64,000 nt of DNA from Sulfurospirillum diekertiae. GTDB taxonomy: Bacteria > Campylobacterota > Campylobacteria > Campylobacterales > Sulfurospirillaceae. Of this stretch, positions 61,412 to 64,000 are shown piece after piece. Under the pieces are notes generated by a model that was given only the letters and a program-made list of their open reading frames with translations, was not told the origin of the DNA and searched no databases. Within the stretch, counting starts at the first letter, position 1, and the number at the start of each line of letters is the position of its first letter. The stretch is from assembly GCF_002309535.1 (NCBI RefSeq), contig NZ_CP023275.1, forward strand, positions 1,054,001 to 1,118,000, in the 5' to 3' direction. The position numbers were made by a program, and so were the translations under genes.

Positions 61412-62554
61412 ATGGTAAAAAAAATTAACGAAAATAAAAATACACAAGAGGGCACACCTCTTCGTGAGATAAAGTCGGGTCAACTCAGAAAATACAGTTT
61501 GCTTATAATGCTTGTTTTAACACTTATGTTAACGGCTTTTGGTGTCTATATCTATATGACAACCTCGTACGAACATTATTATAAAACAGCTCAAAAAGAG
61601 CATGAGACATCCAGCGAAGAGTTAATGCATAAGATGAAGCAGATGTTGGATGATGAAAAAGCACGACAATCTGAACTGCCTACGCCACCAACCCCTGTTG
61701 AAGCAAATGTTACAGAACAAAATCAAACGCAAATGCAGCAACCAACTGAAAAATCTGTTGATAGTAATGAAACAAATGCTACCATGGTTGCTCATGAAAA
61801 TGAAAGTAAAAGGCAAGAACTCTCTGAAGTTCATGATTATGAACGTAGCCTCAAAGAGAGTGGCAAACCTGCACGCCCTAATGAAGTCATTCGCAAGAAA
61901 TATCCTGAGGGAACAACACCAAGACTTGCCATTATCATTGATGATGTCTCTTTTGCTTGGCAAACACGTTCCATTAAAGAGATTCCTTACAAAGTGACAC
62001 CTTCCTTTTTCCCACCAACAAAAGGACACCCAGATACGGTGCGCTTGTCTCATGATTTTGAGTTCAGAATGATTCACCTTCCAATGGAATCAAAAAACTA
62101 CTCTTCACCTGAGCCTGACACTTTGAATGCTGTTGATTCTACTGAGGTTATTGAAAAGCGAATTAAACGTATTAAAGAGTGGTTCCCTGAAATTATTTAT
62201 TACAATAATCACACGGGTGGATCTTTTACGGCAGATTATAACGCTATGGATCGTTTGGTTAAAGTGATGAAAGAAAATGGTCTTATTTTTGTTGATAGTC
62301 GAACCGCTGGAAATTCGAAAGCGCCTGAAATTACCAAAAAGTACAACATGTTTCTTTTCTCCCGCGATGTCTTTTTAGATAATTCTCTCGATAAAAATTT
62401 GATTCGCACACAATTAAAAGAAGCCGTTGCTAAAGCAAAAAAACATGGCTATGCGATTGCTATTGGGCATCCACATAAAAATACTCTAGAGGTATTAAAA
62501 GAGTCTCAAGATCTTTTAGAAGGTGTGGACATGGTTTATCTCAAGGATTTATAA
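61412..62554 (+). CDS. YibQ-type divergent polysaccharide deacetylase
   Basis: 380 residues. A transmembrane helix (about 29-50), a long charged and Thr/Gln/Asn-rich linker, then the DUF610 deacetylase-like domain (Leu-Ala-Ile-Ile-Ile-Asp-Asp-Val-Ser-Phe ... Ile-Gly-His-Pro-His). Periplasmic, anchored in the inner membrane. Carbohydrate target unknown; position between minE and dprA is typical for the phylum. Palindrome not present. Confidence 0.85.
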   Translation: MVKKINENKNTQEGTPLREIKSGQLRKYSLLIMLVLTLMLTAFGVYIYMTTSYEHYYKTAQKEHETSSEELMHKMKQMLDDEKARQSELPTPPTPVEANVTEQNQTQMQQPTEKSVDSNETNATMVAHENESKRQELSEVHDYERSLKESGKPARPNEVIRKKYPEGTTPRLAIIIDDVSFAWQTRSIKEIPYKVTPSFFPPTKGHPDTVRLSHDFEFRMIHLPMESKNYSSPEPDTLNAVDSTEVIEKRIKRIKEWFPEIIYYNNHTGGSFTADYNAMDRLVKVMKENGLIFVDSRTAGNSKAPEITKKYNMFLFSRDVFLDNSLDKNLIRTQLKEAVAKAKKHGYAIAIGHPHKNTLEVLKESQDLLEGVDMVYLKDL

Positions 62555-63324
62555 TGATCCAAACCATAGACTTTCATATCCCCGAATTGGAGTGTATGAA
62601 GGTCTATCCCAAACTGCTTTATTATCTTGGTAATTCGAATCTTCTGACGCGCCCTAAAATCTCTATTGTCGGCACACGACACCCCATAACATACACAAAA
62701 ATATTGACAGCAGAATTGGCTCACAAACTCTCTTTGGCAGGGGTCTGTATTGTCAGTGGTGGCGCACAAGGGGTTGATGGTATTTCCCATCAGTCAGCGG
62801 GCATTTCCAATACCATCATGGTGGCAGGAACAGGGCTTGATATTCGCTATCCCTCTTTACATGTAAAGCTGATTGAAGGCATTGAAAAAGAGGGGTTGGT
62901 ACTGAGCCAATTTGAAGCAGGACAGCCTTCTCTTAAATGGAATTTTCCATTGCGTAACGAATTGGTAGTTGCTTTGGGCGAAGCACTGATTGTGACACAA
63001 GCTGATCTGAAAAGTGGAACGATGCACAGCATTGAATTTGCGCTCAAAATGCAAAAGCCGATCTATGTACTGCCGCATCGTTTAGGGGAGAGTGAAGGTA
63101 CTAACTGGCTTCTCTCCAAGGGATTAGCCACACCACTGTATGACATCGATGCGTTTGTTGCCCATTTTGGTCATGTGGATATACCTAGCAAAGATGATTT
63201 TTTGATCTACTGTGACACACATCCTCTTTACCTTGAAGCAGTGGCAACATTTCCACAAAAAGTATTTGAATATGAATGTTTGGGTAAAATTGCAGTTGAA
63301 AATGGACGCATTAAATGCGTATAA
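62554..63324 (+). CDS. dprA: DNA processing protein DprA
   Basis: 256 residues. Rossmann-like DprA core: Ile-Ser-Ile-Val-Gly-Thr-Arg, Ile-Val-Ser-Gly-Gly-Ala-Gln-Gly-Val-Asp, Val-Ala-Gly-Thr-Gly-Leu-Asp-Ile-Arg-Tyr-Pro, and Phe-Pro-Leu-Arg-Asn. It loads RecA on single strands taken up in natural transformation. Contains a perfect palindrome copy (Leu-His-Val-Lys). The first base is the last base of the upstream stop codon region (TAATG). Confidence 0.93.
   Translation: MIQTIDFHIPELECMKVYPKLLYYLGNSNLLTRPKISIVGTRHPITYTKILTAELAHKLSLAGVCIVSGGAQGVDGISHQSAGISNTIMVAGTGLDIRYPSLHVKLIEGIEKEGLVLSQFEAGQPSLKWNFPLRNELVVALGEALIVTQADLKSGTMHSIEFALKMQKPIYVLPHRLGESEGTNWLLSKGLATPLYDIDAFVAHFGHVDIPSKDDFLIYCDTHPLYLEAVATFPQKVFEYECLGKIAVENGRIKCV
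62866..62877. repeat. 12-bp palindrome TTTACATGTAAA inside dprA
   Basis: Perfect copy, read as Leu-His-Val-Lys right after the conserved Tyr-Pro of the DprA core. Confidence 0.95.
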
Positions 63325-63333
63325 AGGAAACAG

Positions 63334-64000
63334 ATGGGTTTTGAGTGGATTATTGCTTTTTTAGTCTTGGGATTAGTCGTTGGCTTTATGGCGGGATTAC
63401 TTGGTATTGGTGGTGGTGGAATAATGGTACCCGTCTTAACAAGCATTTTTCTCGCACAAGGTGTTCCCGTTGAACAAGTTGTCCACATGGCACTTGGAAC
63501 CTCAATGGCTTCTATTGTTTTCACATCCTTTGCGAGCATGAGGGCACACCACAAAAAAGGTGCGGTGATGTGGAATGTCGTGAAATACATGGCAGGAGGT
63601 GTCGTCATTGGTACATTTGCGGCAACCTTTTTAGCGACTTATATGAAATCAGTGCAACTTGCCATCTTCTTTGCGATCTTTATGGCCTATGTTTCCATTC
63701 AAATGGCGATCGATAAAAAACCCAAACCGAGTCGTGAGCTTTCAACGCCACCATCGCTTTTTGGGGTAGGTTCATTGATTGGCATTGTCTCTGCGTTGGT
63801 TTCTATCGGTGGAGGTTCTCTTACCGTGCCGTATCTTGTTTGGCAAAATGTGGATCTTAAAAAAGCAATAGCCACATCTGCTGCCATTGGGTTTCCTTTG
63901 TCTATTGCAGGCACTGCTGGCTATATTGTCAATGGACTGATGCACGCAGAAGGAGGTGCTGATATGATGTTAGGGTTTGTGTATCTCCCTGGCGTTGTCC
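63334..64000 (+). CDS. TauE/SafE-family membrane transporter, 5' part
   Basis: 222 codons visible and open at the right edge. Start ATG at 63334 with AAAGGAAAC upstream, 9 bp after the dprA stop. Hydrophobic helices with the two repeated Gly-Ile-Gly-Gly-Gly and Ser-Ile-Gly-Gly-Gly-Ser motifs that mark the TauE/SafE sulfite or sulfoacetate exporter family. The missing C terminus would hold the remaining helices. Substrate cannot be told. Confidence 0.85.
   Translation, partial: MGFEWIIAFLVLGLVVGFMAGLLGIGGGGIMVPVLTSIFLAQGVPVEQVVHMALGTSMASIVFTSFASMRAHHKKGAVMWNVVKYMAGGVVIGTFAATFLATYMKSVQLAIFFAIFMAYVSIQMAIDKKPKPSRELSTPPSLFGVGSLIGIVSALVSIGGGSLTVPYLVWQNVDLKKAIATSAAIGFPLSIAGTAGYIVNGLMHAEGGADMMLGFVYLPGVV

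Overview
The window looks like a chromosome segment of a free-living Campylobacterota member, most like Sulfurospirillum. The reasons are gene content and order: the futalosine menaquinone gene mqnC, an Acr3 arsenite exporter, a CheB without a receiver domain, a folD-lepB-M50 protease-rpiB block, hemL-AtpZ-mqnC-M16-recG, rpsF-ssb-rpsR-holA-rnr, and ilvC-minD-minE-yibQ-dprA. I estimate about 40 % GC. I saw no rRNA, tRNA, CRISPR array or intact insertion sequence.

Layout. 1-9.2 kb: a cut ThrE-type exporter end, a chemoreceptor, a CadC/SmtB-like repressor with its Zn/Cd/Pb ATPase, an AT-rich PIN-like orphan, a flavin-barrel protein, glyA, and an HTH-alkyltransferase-acetyltransferase fusion. 9.4-19.6 kb: a Cache chemoreceptor, thiE, several membrane and transport genes, an SGNH esterase, and a CBS/DUF294 nucleotidyltransferase paired with a DnaQ-like exonuclease. 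19.6-22.4 kb: a MntA-HepT toxin-antitoxin pair directly joined to an AT-rich deoxyribosyltransferase-like gene, then acr3. 22.4-29.3 kb: metE with a long GC-richer leader, htpX, cupin, hydrolases, cheR-cheB. 29.4-36.6 kb: minus-strand housekeeping operons (apt-trpB-dedA-pepA; folD, lepB, M50 protease, rpiB). 36.7-43.3 kb: plus-strand cytochrome, hemL, AtpZ, mqnC, a frameshifted M16 gene and recG. 43.3-50.6 kb: hpf, then a four-gene minus operon of three pseudopilins and a 1392-residue Calx-beta protein resembling the MshO/P/Q end of MSHA pilus loci, then fliW. 50.7-64 kb: bamD, lon, rpsF-ssb-rpsR, holA-rnr-HDOD, ilvC, minDE, yibQ-like, dprA, and the start of a TauE/SafE transporter.

The most striking signal is not a gene. 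The perfect 12-bp palindrome TTTACATGTAAA occurs 21 times, with 13 further copies at 10-11 of 12 matches. It lies between genes and inside coding regions, where it appears as Leu-His-Val-Lys or Thr-Cys-Lys. Chance predicts far fewer than one copy. It behaves like a HIP1-type iterated palindrome. A second dispersed element is a set of intercistronic hairpins with a conserved C-UUU-G tip, always in the sense of transcription. The best candidate for a new gene system is mntA-hepT plus the deoxyribosyltransferase-like third gene.
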